This document shows, one piece after another, positions 43,942 through 51,689 of a DNA stretch of 64,000 nucleotides. The notes beneath the pieces are model-generated. The model did no database searches, was not told where the DNA came from, and was given only the letters and a program-made list of their open reading frames with translations. Position 1 is the first letter of the stretch. Each line of letters opens with the position of its first letter. The stretch is from VRUE01 sp963705635 (GTDB lineage: Bacteria; Actinomycetota; Thermoleophilia; Solirubrobacterales; 70-9): NCBI GenBank assembly GCA_963705635.1, contig CAVPKH010000001.1, positions 1-64,000 of the forward strand, written 5' to 3'. The position numbers and the translations under genes are program-made.

Positions 43942-44898
43942 TCATCGAGCAGCACGACGTATCCAGTAGGACGCGACCTCGGCGGCTGCACGCCTACGAG
44001 GGTCTCCTGCGACCGGTTCGTCCAGGTAGGCACCTACGACATCGGCGATGCAGAGTGGCGCACCGCTCCCACGCAAAGCGCATGATCGGTGCTGCCCGTT
44101 CACGACGACCCTTTGCTCTGGGTGCCAGACGATCGGGTCGGTAAAGAGGGAGCTGCACCAGTCTCCCTCGGCTGAATCACCGAGGGTCTCGTCTACTGCA
44201 GTGATCGCATCATCCATTTCCGCGCCTTGCGGCAGCGCATCGAGAACGTTGACGCTGACTTCGGCAACCCGCCTCCAGTCGGCCTGGTGGTACTGACAGG
44301 AACGGAGATCGTCCTCACTCAAGATCAGGGACCAATGTGCTCCTAGCGCGGGCTGATCGTCGCGGTCCGAGGGGTACAACTCACGCAACTCCTCAAAGCG
44401 CTGCCTCCAGCGGCATGAGCCAGGGCTGTGAGGCCAAGGAAGGTCAGCAACGGCAACCACCCGGAGTTCGTCGATCCGATTGCGATCCGGCTCAGGAGGC
44501 GGAATCAACGCCAGCAGCGGGTGCCAGCTGCCTCCCAGGCCCGCACAGGTCACATCGGCCGGATCAACCAGCGCCTCGCTAACCAGCGCCTCGACACACT
44601 CCACCGAGTGCCGCTCAAACTCGATCTGGTTCGCCGTTTTCACGATCTCGGTCCATCCGCGACCGCGTGGGTCATCCGGAAACCGGATGAAAAGCCGCAT
44701 CTCGCCAAGTGTCGAAAACGCTCGCTCCAAGCCAGCGAGGAGCCGCTCAGGGTCGTTACCGACCGAGGCACCAGGATTGTCGACGGGATTCAGGGCAAGA
44801 GCGACCGCCTCGCTTCCCCCTCGCTGATAAACGCGGACCCAAGCCAGTGATTCGTGTCCGTAGGCAAAGAGATCCTCAAAGATCCGCTCGACATGCAT
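43942..44898 (-). CDS. ParB-like NGQHR-motif protein
   Basis: 318 residues, not placed in a named family. Near the C-terminus, DPIVWHPEQRVVVNGQHRSC with ALRGSGAPLCIADVVGAYLD resembles the ParB/DGQHR nucleotide-binding motif (NGQHRxxAL). N-terminal parts: RLFIRFPDDPRGRGWTEIVK, ECVEALVSEALVDPADVTCA, WSLILSEDDLRSCQYHQADW. It lies 49 bases downstream of the KTSC gene on the same strand, the last gene of the SIR2-HerA run, and may be part of that system. Confidence 0.6.
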   Translation of the reverse strand: MHVERIFEDLFAYGHESLAWVRVYQRGGSEAVALALNPVDNPGASVGNDPERLLAGLERAFSTLGEMRLFIRFPDDPRGRGWTEIVKTANQIEFERHSVECVEALVSEALVDPADVTCAGLGGSWHPLLALIPPPEPDRNRIDELRVVAVADLPWPHSPGSCRWRQRFEELRELYPSDRDDQPALGAHWSLILSEDDLRSCQYHQADWRRVAEVSVNVLDALPQGAEMDDAITAVDETLGDSAEGDWCSSLFTDPIVWHPEQRVVVNGQHRSCALRGSGAPLCIADVVGAYLDEPVAGDPRRRAAAEVASYWIRRAAR

Positions 44899-44947
44899 GG
44901 ATCAGATCCTCGACATCGGCCAGGGATATGGTGGGGTGGCGTTGGGC

Positions 44948-45151
44948 CTACGCTCGGGCGTAGCGGAAAGCACCGCGGATATTCGCCCAGAAATATTTCC
45001 CGGCGGACTCGGCCTGAATGAGACCGGTGTAGATCGATTCGGGGACATCGAAGTACTGGTAGACACCCCCATCGAGGAACTCGATCTCAAGGACATTGTC
45101 TTCGTACCCCACGGATCGGAGGTTCGACGATTGGACCGGGACTCGATTCAT
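44948..45151 (-). CDS. KTSC-domain protein
   Basis: 67 residues, all one KTSC domain (PF13619): VPVQSSNLRSVGYEDNVLEI, EFLDGGVYQYFDVPESIYTG, LIQAESAGKYFWANIRGAFR. The ATG overlaps the HerA stop, so it is translated with HerA. KTSC domains are named from lysyl-tRNA synthetase fusions, and their role is not known; they recur beside nucleic-acid enzymes. A longer frame with start at 45,205 lies inside herA and is unlikely. Confidence 0.85.
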   Translation of the reverse strand: MNRVPVQSSNLRSVGYEDNVLEIEFLDGGVYQYFDVPESIYTGLIQAESAGKYFWANIRGAFRYARA

Positions 45152-47010
45152 ATCTGCTCCTTGCTCTTGACGACTTTCGGCGACTGAGAGCGCTGGCTCC
45201 GCCAAAGCTCTACCAACTCTGAATAGTCCTCCGGCTCGCGGGCTTTGTTCCAGCCGCCGGGACCTTTCTCGCCGAAGACCGGCGGGTCGCTGCTGTCGGG
45301 CCTCCGCGCCGTGGTCGGTTGGTCGACGAGGACCCGCATCGGCAGGTTGACGGCTTCGCCGATGACTATCGCCTCGCCGGTGCGAAGGACAGGCAGCATC
45401 GAGAGCAGCCCCTCAAGGTTGTTGCTGACCGAGCTGACCACATGAGCCCGGTCCTGGGAGTTGGCAAGTCGAAGAGCGAAAGTAGTGCCGCATTGGGAAA
45501 GGACGGTGTGATCGACCTCGCTCGGGCGTTGGCTGACGATCATCGCGCCGACGCCGTACTTGCGTCCCTCCTTGACGATCCGGCGGACGCTTGAGCCGGC
45601 GAGCGAGCGCGAGTCCGGGCCAAGGTAGGCGTGCGCCTCCTCCAAAACTACAAGCAACGGCCGCTCGCGACCGCCCTCAGCGATGTCTCGGCCCCAGTAG
45701 AGAGCGTCGTAGACGATCCTCAGCATGATCCCGATCACGTCGTGCAGTACCTCGGGCGGTACGCCGGACAGATCGACGATCGTGACCGGCTCCTTCGCGC
45801 CTAGCCACGACTCAAGCAGCTCATTAAGGTCGGCCTCCACCTTTCCCTCAAGATCCGGACTCCACCTCCCCGGCTCGAAAAGGAACGAGAAGCGGCGGTC
45901 GCGCAGACGGACACCGAGACTGTCGACCTCTCGGCGCAAGTTGAGGCTACTGTTGCTGAGATAGATCTTCTCCTCGCCCGCAGCCTGGGACTGGGCGCGG
46001 TAGAGTGGCGGCACCACGGCGAGCGCGTCGCCGCTTTGGATCGGCTGCCCGTCTGCCGCCAACGCGAGTGCCTCGGTCCCGCGGGACTGGTTTCCGGCAG
46101 CGGTATGAGTGGAGTTGAGCTGGCGGTACATCTCCAACCAGAGGTCGTGGATGCTGAATGGGACCGGCGCGTCAACCGTGACCGTGTCCGGGCTGACTCC
46201 GTCCCGCGGCTGCAACTGAAGTGCCTGCTGCTTGCGCGCCGTCACCTCATGCAGGAGCGCCGACCGCTCGACGCCCTTCACCGGCCCGAAGGTAAGCGCC
46301 AGCAACTCGTCGAAATTTAGCGCCCAGTAGGGCATGTGGAGCTGCTCGGCCGGATCGTCGGCGTCAACCCGCAGCACCCGCAAATGATCGGCGGCGGTAC
46401 GAGCGTACTCGCCATGAACATCGAAGACGAGGATTCGCGCCGAAGGGTAGGTGTCGACCTGGGAGAGCACTTCCAGCAGCTTTGCCACGGTCGTCGACTT
46501 GCCGGCGCCGGTGCTGCCGACGACGGCGGAATGCCGGGTCACCAGGCGGTTGACCCCAACCTCGGCGCCGATCGACTCGGCACTTGCGACCGAGCCAATG
46601 CGGATCGACTTGCCCGGCTCGGACTCGCGGCTGTAGACGCGACGTAGATCGGCCTCGGTGACAAGATGGACCGGATCACCAAAGGTCGGATATTGGCCCA
46701 GGCCACGCTGGAAGCGACCATCGCGACGGGCCTCACCGACTAGCTGGACCGTCATCCAGAGCGCACTGCGATCGGGGTCTCCGGCGAGGCTGTCGGGTAG
46801 CGCACTGGCCCCCACCTGGGTGACCACCCCAAAGAGGTCGAGGAAGCCGACTGGGAACTTGACGAAGCTCCCAACCTGACCCACTCGGTACCCCTGGCCG
46901 CGGACGAACTTGAGTCCGGCCGTGCTAGCGGAATCTAGCTCGACGCCAACACTCGGACCACGCACGTCCCGAACAGCGCCTATGAGGGTGGGATCGTCGC
47001 GGGAGTTCAT
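45148..47010 (-). CDS. HerA-type ATPase/DNA translocase (defence-associated)
   Basis: 620 residues. An N-terminal HAS-barrel (LIGAVRDVRGPSVGVELDSA, GSFVKFPVGFLDLFGVVTQV), then the HerA-FtsK ATPase with Walker A VVGSTGAGKSTTVAKLLEVL, the RILVFDVHGEY strand, Walker B PLLVVLEEAHAYLG, and the arginine-finger region VGAMIVSQRPSEVDHTVLSQ. HerA hexamers pump DNA and, with SIR2 partners, form large anti-phage complexes. The ATG overlaps the SIR2 stop (ATGA) and its stop overlaps the KTSC start, so the three are one translation unit. Confidence 0.92.
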   Translation of the reverse strand: MNSRDDPTLIGAVRDVRGPSVGVELDSASTAGLKFVRGQGYRVGQVGSFVKFPVGFLDLFGVVTQVGASALPDSLAGDPDRSALWMTVQLVGEARRDGRFQRGLGQYPTFGDPVHLVTEADLRRVYSRESEPGKSIRIGSVASAESIGAEVGVNRLVTRHSAVVGSTGAGKSTTVAKLLEVLSQVDTYPSARILVFDVHGEYARTAADHLRVLRVDADDPAEQLHMPYWALNFDELLALTFGPVKGVERSALLHEVTARKQQALQLQPRDGVSPDTVTVDAPVPFSIHDLWLEMYRQLNSTHTAAGNQSRGTEALALAADGQPIQSGDALAVVPPLYRAQSQAAGEEKIYLSNSSLNLRREVDSLGVRLRDRRFSFLFEPGRWSPDLEGKVEADLNELLESWLGAKEPVTIVDLSGVPPEVLHDVIGIMLRIVYDALYWGRDIAEGGRERPLLVVLEEAHAYLGPDSRSLAGSSVRRIVKEGRKYGVGAMIVSQRPSEVDHTVLSQCGTTFALRLANSQDRAHVVSSVSNNLEGLLSMLPVLRTGEAIVIGEAVNLPMRVLVDQPTTARRPDSSDPPVFGEKGPGGWNKAREPEDYSELVELWRSQRSQSPKVVKSKEQI

Positions 47011-48164
47011 GGCGCATTGCCGGCGAGGGTGGCGAGCATCTCGCCGAACTTCGCGAAGTCGCCCAGATCGCAGTGCGCCTGCTTACCGCTGAAGCGGACC
47101 CCGGGGAGTTCGGGATCGTCGTCGAGATCGTCGCGTTCACGCCACATGTCCTTTTTGCGTCCAATCACTGCTTCGTCTTCGGCAAGCAGGACCAAGTTAG
47201 CCGTGGTCGTATCGATGCTGAGCTCGCGTGCCTTTTCGTACTGCTCGAGCTTGCCGTAAAGAAAGCCGTAAACGATCCCGCTGGGGTTTCTCTGGAGACC
47301 CTCTTGAACGATCTCGTTGAGGTGCTCGTCGCGGAACGAGTAACCACAGCTCACGACGACAACATTTGGTTGCCGCAAGACTTGGCGGAGGCGGTCATGG
47401 AGCGCCAAGTACGGCATCCGTCTGCTCTCGTCGTACTTGAGGTGAGAGGGATGAATAAGGCGACGCTCATCATGGTTTGCGTCGGGCTGGCGGATCACCC
47501 GCCCCCCGTCCGAGCGACTCCAGTTGATTGAGCCGTGGAGCTTCCAGAGCCGTGCCCACCGAGCGGGCAGCGCGTCGTCCTCGATCGCCCGTATATCAAA
47601 GAACGGCCGGTTGGCACCTGCAAACCCATCGAAATAAGGGACGCTGGACTCCTCCAGCGCCTGCTCCGCAAGCATGTCGTAGTTGGTGGTAAAGATCTCC
47701 ACCGGCAACCGGCGGGCGATACCGCCAACCCAGGTCATCACCCGGTGATAGGAGGTGTCCAGGGTAGGCAACGGCGGCTTAGCGAGGGCGACGATCTCAT
47801 CCGAGATCGCCTCATCCAGCTTCTTCAACTCGTCAGTACTGAGACCCCGCGCCTCTGACCTTCCGGCTACGTCACCAAGGGCCCGAACCAAGCTGAGCAT
47901 GTACTCGAGATCGGCGTCTGACTTCTTGTCCTGCTCAAGGACCGTCTGCAGCTTTGCGAAGGCATTTTTCGCGGATTTCGACTTCTTCAACCTCGCCGTC
48001 AAGATCTTCGTCATTCCCATGATGTCGGGGATCAGGGGAGCGTCGCTGTTGGCGGATTCAACCGACATCGGACAGCCGGCGCCTATGAACAGAGCCAGCG
48101 GCCGGTGCGGGCCCTCTAGGGCCTGCCTGAAAAGGTCCACATTCTTTGCAAGGTCGTGAGGCAT
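47007..48164 (-). CDS. SIR2-family NADase, HerA-associated defence effector
   Basis: 385 residues. NAD+-binding motif PLALFIGAGCPMS, the TNYD motif EIFTTNYDMLAEQALE, catalytic-type histidine LWKLHGSINW and the late NVVVVSCGYSFRDEHLNEIV, as in SIR2_2 effector proteins that destroy NAD+ on phage infection. Partnered with HerA by an ATGA overlap. In described SIR2-HerA systems the two proteins assemble and SIR2 depletes NAD+; here I infer the same. 108 bases separate it from AbiEii upstream. Confidence 0.92.
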   Translation of the reverse strand: MPHDLAKNVDLFRQALEGPHRPLALFIGAGCPMSVESANSDAPLIPDIMGMTKILTARLKKSKSAKNAFAKLQTVLEQDKKSDADLEYMLSLVRALGDVAGRSEARGLSTDELKKLDEAISDEIVALAKPPLPTLDTSYHRVMTWVGGIARRLPVEIFTTNYDMLAEQALEESSVPYFDGFAGANRPFFDIRAIEDDALPARWARLWKLHGSINWSRSDGGRVIRQPDANHDERRLIHPSHLKYDESRRMPYLALHDRLRQVLRQPNVVVVSCGYSFRDEHLNEIVQEGLQRNPSGIVYGFLYGKLEQYEKARELSIDTTTANLVLLAEDEAVIGRKKDMWRERDDLDDDPELPGVRFSGKQAHCDLGDFAKFGEMLATLAGNAP

Positions 48165-48272
48165 TGGCTAGGTACGTTTTCGGTATGCAGCGGGCCGCCA
48201 GCCTATCGGGCCGGCGAATCGTCCTTATGTCGAACTCAGCTCAGTGGCCGGCTGCACTTCGACGCCCGGGCG

Positions 48273-49160
48273 TCAGTGACGCCAAAGCCTTGCGTTCGGG
48301 TCCCAACAGCCTTCGGCATCCGATCCGAGAACTGGATCCAGTAGGTCGGCAGCGGCCGTATAGCCGGTGCCGATATCCGTCGCGATTCCGACCTCTCGAG
48401 CCAGCTCCGCGTATGGCCTTGCCCACGATCGAGGCGGTGGCGGCATGGTATTCGGAAGTGGCTGGCCTGCTCGCCGCTCGAAAGTTGTTGCAAACGCACG
48501 ACTGAGGCGCTTGGCGTCCAGTTCAGCTAGCTCGCCGATCAGCACGAGGTCGACGAGATCCTTGACTCGGGTACTTTCCCGCTCGGCCTGCCCATATGAG
48601 CCGGTGTAGGCGTGAAGCTTCTCGGCAACGTGCTGCTCAAGCGGAACGACCGGCAACTGCGGCGTTGCCACGTCTGCGAACTCCAGCGCGTTCGCCGTAA
48701 GAAACGGCTCCGCTTGGATCGGCGACGATTCGCTGAAGGCAACGTCGACGGGGAATTGCTCGAAGCGGCGGCCTGCGAGGTCGGCACGAACGGTGTAGCG
48801 AACGGCGCGGAAGCCGGTGGCAGCGTCAAGCGCCGGGGTACGGCGAACGTCGAAGGAGAAGAAATCGCCGAGATCGACGCCGGTGGCTGCGTTCAGGTGC
48901 TCGGTCGCGGCTTCCTCGTCGTCGGCCCGCCCGAGGTCGATGTCTTTCGTCGTTCGGGTACGAAGGCCGAGCCGTAGCTCCAGTGCGAACGCGCCCTTGA
49001 GCACCCAGCCACCCGACTCCGACGCCGCGAGTCTGGCGAGAAATCTCTCGAAGGCCACGCGCTTGCGCAGGCGCAACAGCGCCGAGCCGCTTGCCTTGGC
49101 CTCATTCTTCAGGCGCTGCTCAAGTGCAGTGCGGAATGCCTCTGGCGTTTCGTATTTCAC
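48273..49160 (-). CDS. AbiEii-type nucleotidyltransferase toxin
   Basis: 295 residues. The nucleotidyltransferase core is SGGWVLKGAFALELRLGLRT with RTTKDIDLG (the two catalytic acids), and PLEQHVAEKLHAYTG with VKDLVDLVLIGEL is the conserved lower domain of PF08843. Family members usually show KGG; here the last Gly is Ala. In type IV abortive-infection systems this protein stops growth by adding nucleotides to tRNA. Its start overlaps the AbiEi stop. Confidence 0.9.
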   Translation of the reverse strand: MKYETPEAFRTALEQRLKNEAKASGSALLRLRKRVAFERFLARLAASESGGWVLKGAFALELRLGLRTRTTKDIDLGRADDEEAATEHLNAATGVDLGDFFSFDVRRTPALDAATGFRAVRYTVRADLAGRRFEQFPVDVAFSESSPIQAEPFLTANALEFADVATPQLPVVPLEQHVAEKLHAYTGSYGQAERESTRVKDLVDLVLIGELAELDAKRLSRAFATTFERRAGQPLPNTMPPPPRSWARPYAELAREVGIATDIGTGYTAAADLLDPVLGSDAEGCWDPNARLWRH

Positions 49161-49768
49161 GACTGTCCATCTTGATCGACTGCGCCGCGGACGAGCTCGG
49201 CGACACGACCACCACGTTGATCGGCTCGGTCGAGTAGCGAGCGGCGGGTTGCAATGCCTTCGCCTAGCGCCTGGCGGACGGCCATCTCGATCTGCTCGGG
49301 GGCCGTTCCGGCACCGGCCGCATCGAGGATCGAGCGCACCGGGTCGGTGACGCGGATGCCTTCGCGGGAGACGACTTCGGACGGCTCAAGGGTCTTCGTC
49401 GTCGTGTGCAGGGTTACTCCCTGAAGCCGCCTGATCCCACGATCGTCGCGATCGACCAGCAGGTGGACGGCGTTCGGTATGACATCCGATAGGTCGTGAA
49501 GGTCAAGTGCGCTCTCGTGGGAGACGACGGCTCGCTCGGCGCCGACCGCGAGCCACTTCGCTCGTACCTCCTCGTGACTCGAGCCCGGATAGCCACGCAG
49601 CCGGTACAGGCCTCGTCGAACGTGCTCGTAGCGCCCGGAACGAACATGGTGGGCGAGTAGCTGCGGGCTGAAGCCGGCTTCGCGCGCCTGCCGGGAAGTG
49701 AAGTAGCCGTCCTGCCCGTAGGAAACTTGGTTCAGGGCGACGGCATCTGGAGCCCGGTTGTCAGACAT
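49157..49768 (-). CDS. AbiEi-type antitoxin/transcriptional repressor
   Basis: About 203 residues from ATG 49,768. The N-terminal winged helix reads YGQDGYFTSRQAREAGFSPQ and LAHHVRSGRYEHVRRGLYRL, then the AbiEi C-terminal domain: GAERAVVSHESALDLHDLSD, LHTTTKTLEPSEVVSREGIR, VTDPVRSILDAAGAGTAPEQ. AbiEi represses its own promoter and guards against AbiEii. ATGA overlap with AbiEii. An upstream AT-rich palindrome suits this role. Confidence 0.9.
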   Translation of the reverse strand: MSDNRAPDAVALNQVSYGQDGYFTSRQAREAGFSPQLLAHHVRSGRYEHVRRGLYRLRGYPGSSHEEVRAKWLAVGAERAVVSHESALDLHDLSDVIPNAVHLLVDRDDRGIRRLQGVTLHTTTKTLEPSEVVSREGIRVTDPVRSILDAAGAGTAPEQIEMAVRQALGEGIATRRSLLDRADQRGGRVAELVRGAVDQDGQS

Positions 49769-49771
49769 AAC

Positions 49772-49792
49772 TAAAGTATAGCTATATCTTTC
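49772..49792. promoter_or_regulatory. AbiEi promoter and probable operator
   Basis: AAAG-TATAGCTATA-TCTTT is a near-perfect palindrome. On the minus strand it contains a -10-like TATACT (49,775-49,780) seven bases before the ATG, so transcripts may be leaderless and AbiEi would block its own promoter by binding here. Confidence 0.6.
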
Positions 49793-49963
49793 CGTGACAC
49801 TCAGAGCAGTAGATCCCGAGGCACTCGTCGCCAGGAGTGCCCGAAACGCCGACAATCCCCGCTAATCCGTGCATATCCGCGCCGACCTCGACTCCGGGCC
49901 GCGTCCGCGAATCCCCTGCTAATCGTCGCCTTCTAACACGGAATCCAGCGCCAGAGCCCAGTC

Positions 49964-50006
49964 ATCGCACCCAGGAGGTCGGCGGTTCGAATCCGCCTAG
50001 CTCCAT
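49964..50006 (+). repeat. attR: 43-bp direct repeat (tRNA-Ala 3' end)
   Basis: Perfect copy of 37,225-37,267 with unrelated flanks; it lacks the 5' half of the tRNA, so it is an attachment site and not a gene. Confidence 0.93.
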
Positions 50007-50255
50007 TTCGCAGACAACAGCAACCCGTACGGCGTGGGGACGAAACGCCTGGTTGAGTAGATCGAACGGAATCTCGAGCGCTTCCGGCGGACTTCATGTT
50101 TCAGCTGGATGAGACAGAGACGGCGCTTTGAGGTCGCAGATTGCGAGCTCAAAGCCCGGCCGGGGCGGGCGTCGCTGCGCCCCCTGCGTCTTTACCGAGT
50201 AAGGCGCGGCCATTTCGGGGGTGCTGCGTAGCAAGCGCGCGATGCTCGCGCAGAT

Positions 50256-51134
50256 CTACCGCTCACACCCCCTGATCGAGTCCGCGCCGGTGCCGCCGCG
50301 GCAGCGGTCGAAGCCGGGGCCCCCGCGCAGGCGGTCGGGGCCGCGGTTGCCCTTGAGCAGGTCGTTGCCACCATTGCCCCTCAGCACGTCGGGGCCGCCA
50401 CGACCGAGGAGGCGGTCCTCGCCCGCTCCACCGAAGATGCGGTCGGCCGCAGGGCCGGCGCCGATGTAGTCGTCACCGCTTCCCGCGCAGACCAGGTCTC
50501 GGCCCGCCAGCGAAGCGATCGTGTCGTTGCCACTGAAAGTGGCGATGACGTCACGGCCGCTGGTGCCGGCGATGGTGTCGTCGCCCGCCGTTCCGGTCGT
50601 CGTGGCGGGGACGCCACGACACGTCACCGGCGGCCCGATCACGAGGGTCGTCGCGGTGGCCTTGTCGTTGGATGCAACCGGGTCCTTCTGGTCTCCTTTC
50701 ACGGAGGCGGTGTCGCTGATCGTCCCGATCTGGCGAGGGATGACGGCGATCGTCACCGTCGGTGGGCTGCCGTAGTCGATCGTCGGCGCCCTGAGCCCGC
50801 CGAGAGCACAGGTGATTTTCTTCCCTTTGCGCGCACACTGGCCCGAGCTGGCGGTGGCGGAGACGAAGTCAACGCCCTTCGGGACTTGGCCGGTGACGGT
50901 TACGCCGGTCGCCGGGTCCGGCCCGAGGTTTTGCGCTTGGATCGTGTAGGTGAGGGTCGATCCGACATTGACCGGGTCGGGGCTGTCGGCCATGGTGATT
51001 CCCAGGTCGGTTGAGCCGGAGGGCGCCGCCACGCCCACGCCAGCAAAGGCGAGGACGGGCGCCACCGCGAGAAGCCCTGCGCAACGCGCCCATCGCTTTG
51101 AGCGCAGGGGGTCCAGAAAGTCCGGGCATCGCAT
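50256..51134 (-). CDS. exported DUF11-RTX calcium-binding protein
   Basis: 292 residues. Signal peptide ARCAGLLAVAPVLAFAGVGV; a DUF11 domain at about 40-165 (ITMADSPDPVNVGSTLTYTI, GPDPATGVTVTGQVPKGVDF); then about nine RTX-type nonapeptides (GTAGDDTIAG, GNDTIASLAG, GGNDLLKGN) that fold as a calcium-bound beta roll. Three cysteines could form disulfides. Probably surface-exposed. Starts with AGGAGAGGAG upstream. 249 bases before it (50,007-50,255) hold only a hairpin GCTTTGAG/CTCAAAGC and no gene. Confidence 0.8.
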   Translation of the reverse strand: MRCPDFLDPLRSKRWARCAGLLAVAPVLAFAGVGVAAPSGSTDLGITMADSPDPVNVGSTLTYTIQAQNLGPDPATGVTVTGQVPKGVDFVSATASSGQCARKGKKITCALGGLRAPTIDYGSPPTVTIAVIPRQIGTISDTASVKGDQKDPVASNDKATATTLVIGPPVTCRGVPATTTGTAGDDTIAGTSGRDVIATFSGNDTIASLAGRDLVCAGSGDDYIGAGPAADRIFGGAGEDRLLGRGGPDVLRGNGGNDLLKGNRGPDRLRGGPGFDRCRGGTGADSIRGCER

Positions 51135-51156
51135 CGGCTTCTCCTCTCCTTCGCGC

Positions 51157-51579
51157 TCAGGCCTGCTGGGCTTTCTTGAGCTTCGCCGCCGCGTTCACGC
51201 AGCGCGAGAACGGCGTGCCCTTCTCGCCTTTGACGTGCTTGCGGCTCATGCCCTTGCAGGCTTTGCTCGGGGTGAGCTTCTCGTTGTTGGCGGCCTTCGC
51301 CATCGCGGTCACGCACTGGCTGAACGGCGTGCCCTTCTCACCGGCGACGTGCTTCTTGCTCTGGTCCTGGCAGTAGACGCCGTAAGCCTTCGCCTTTTCA
51401 GGCTGTGATGCGCCCGGCCCCGGCGTTTCGGGAGCCGGCGTTTCCGGCGTGTACTGCGGGCCATTGCCGTGACCATGGCCTTGGCCGGGGTTCGTGGGCT
51501 GGCTGGCCAGGGCCATCGCAGGCGCAGTGGCAAGAGCGAGTGCTCCGAGAACCATCGCGATCTTCATCTGCAGCTTCAT
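51157..51579 (-). CDS. small exported protein with two Cys-Lys-rich repeats
   Basis: 140 residues from ATG 51,579. Signal peptide KIAMVLGALALATAPAMALA; a His/Gly/Pro-rich stretch (NPGQGHGHGNGPQYTPETPA); then two copies of a repeat of about 38 residues, each with a SRKHVKGEKGTPFSRCVNAA-type core and two cysteines (YCQDQ...FSQC; ACKGM...FSRC). Probably each repeat is closed by one disulfide. I have no family name. 22 bases downstream of it begins the RTX gene's start, so the two may share a transcript. Confidence 0.7.
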   Translation of the reverse strand: MKLQMKIAMVLGALALATAPAMALASQPTNPGQGHGHGNGPQYTPETPAPETPGPGASQPEKAKAYGVYCQDQSKKHVAGEKGTPFSQCVTAMAKAANNEKLTPSKACKGMSRKHVKGEKGTPFSRCVNAAAKLKKAQQA

Positions 51580-51689
51580 CGTGTGCCTCCATCGATTCAG
51601 GGAGCCCCCGCTCGGGAAGCTCCTTTGCGCTCTCTGGGGCCAAAACGCCGGCGGGCCACGCCCGTCAGGCCCTATCTGCGACAACCCCC

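Larger units (their letters stand above)
37225..50006. mobile_element. integrative element inserted in tRNA-Ala(CGC), about 12.7 kb, carrying defence genes
   Basis: Bounded by 43-bp perfect direct repeats of the tRNA 3' end, with a tyrosine integrase inside (40,947-42,245). It carries a replication-relaxation protein, short regulators, a large unknown protein, an AbiE pair and a SIR2-HerA-KTSC-ParB-like gene run. No capsid, tail or conjugation genes are seen, so it is a small genomic island or satellite-like element rather than a phage or a full conjugative element. Confidence 0.85.

Noticed and set aside
44948..45205. KTSC protein starting at 45,205
   Set aside because: The longer start lies inside herA and adds residues outside the domain; the ATG at 45,151 overlaps the herA stop as in coupled genes.
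49964..50006. A second tRNA-Ala gene
   Set aside because: Only the 3' 43 bases are present with no D arm or 5' acceptor; it is the right attachment site.
50540..50560. GGC-rich nonapeptide DNA repeats as a possible CRISPR array
   Set aside because: They code for RTX calcium-binding repeats in the exported protein; spacing is 27 bases with no unique spacers. No CRISPR array was seen anywhere in the window.
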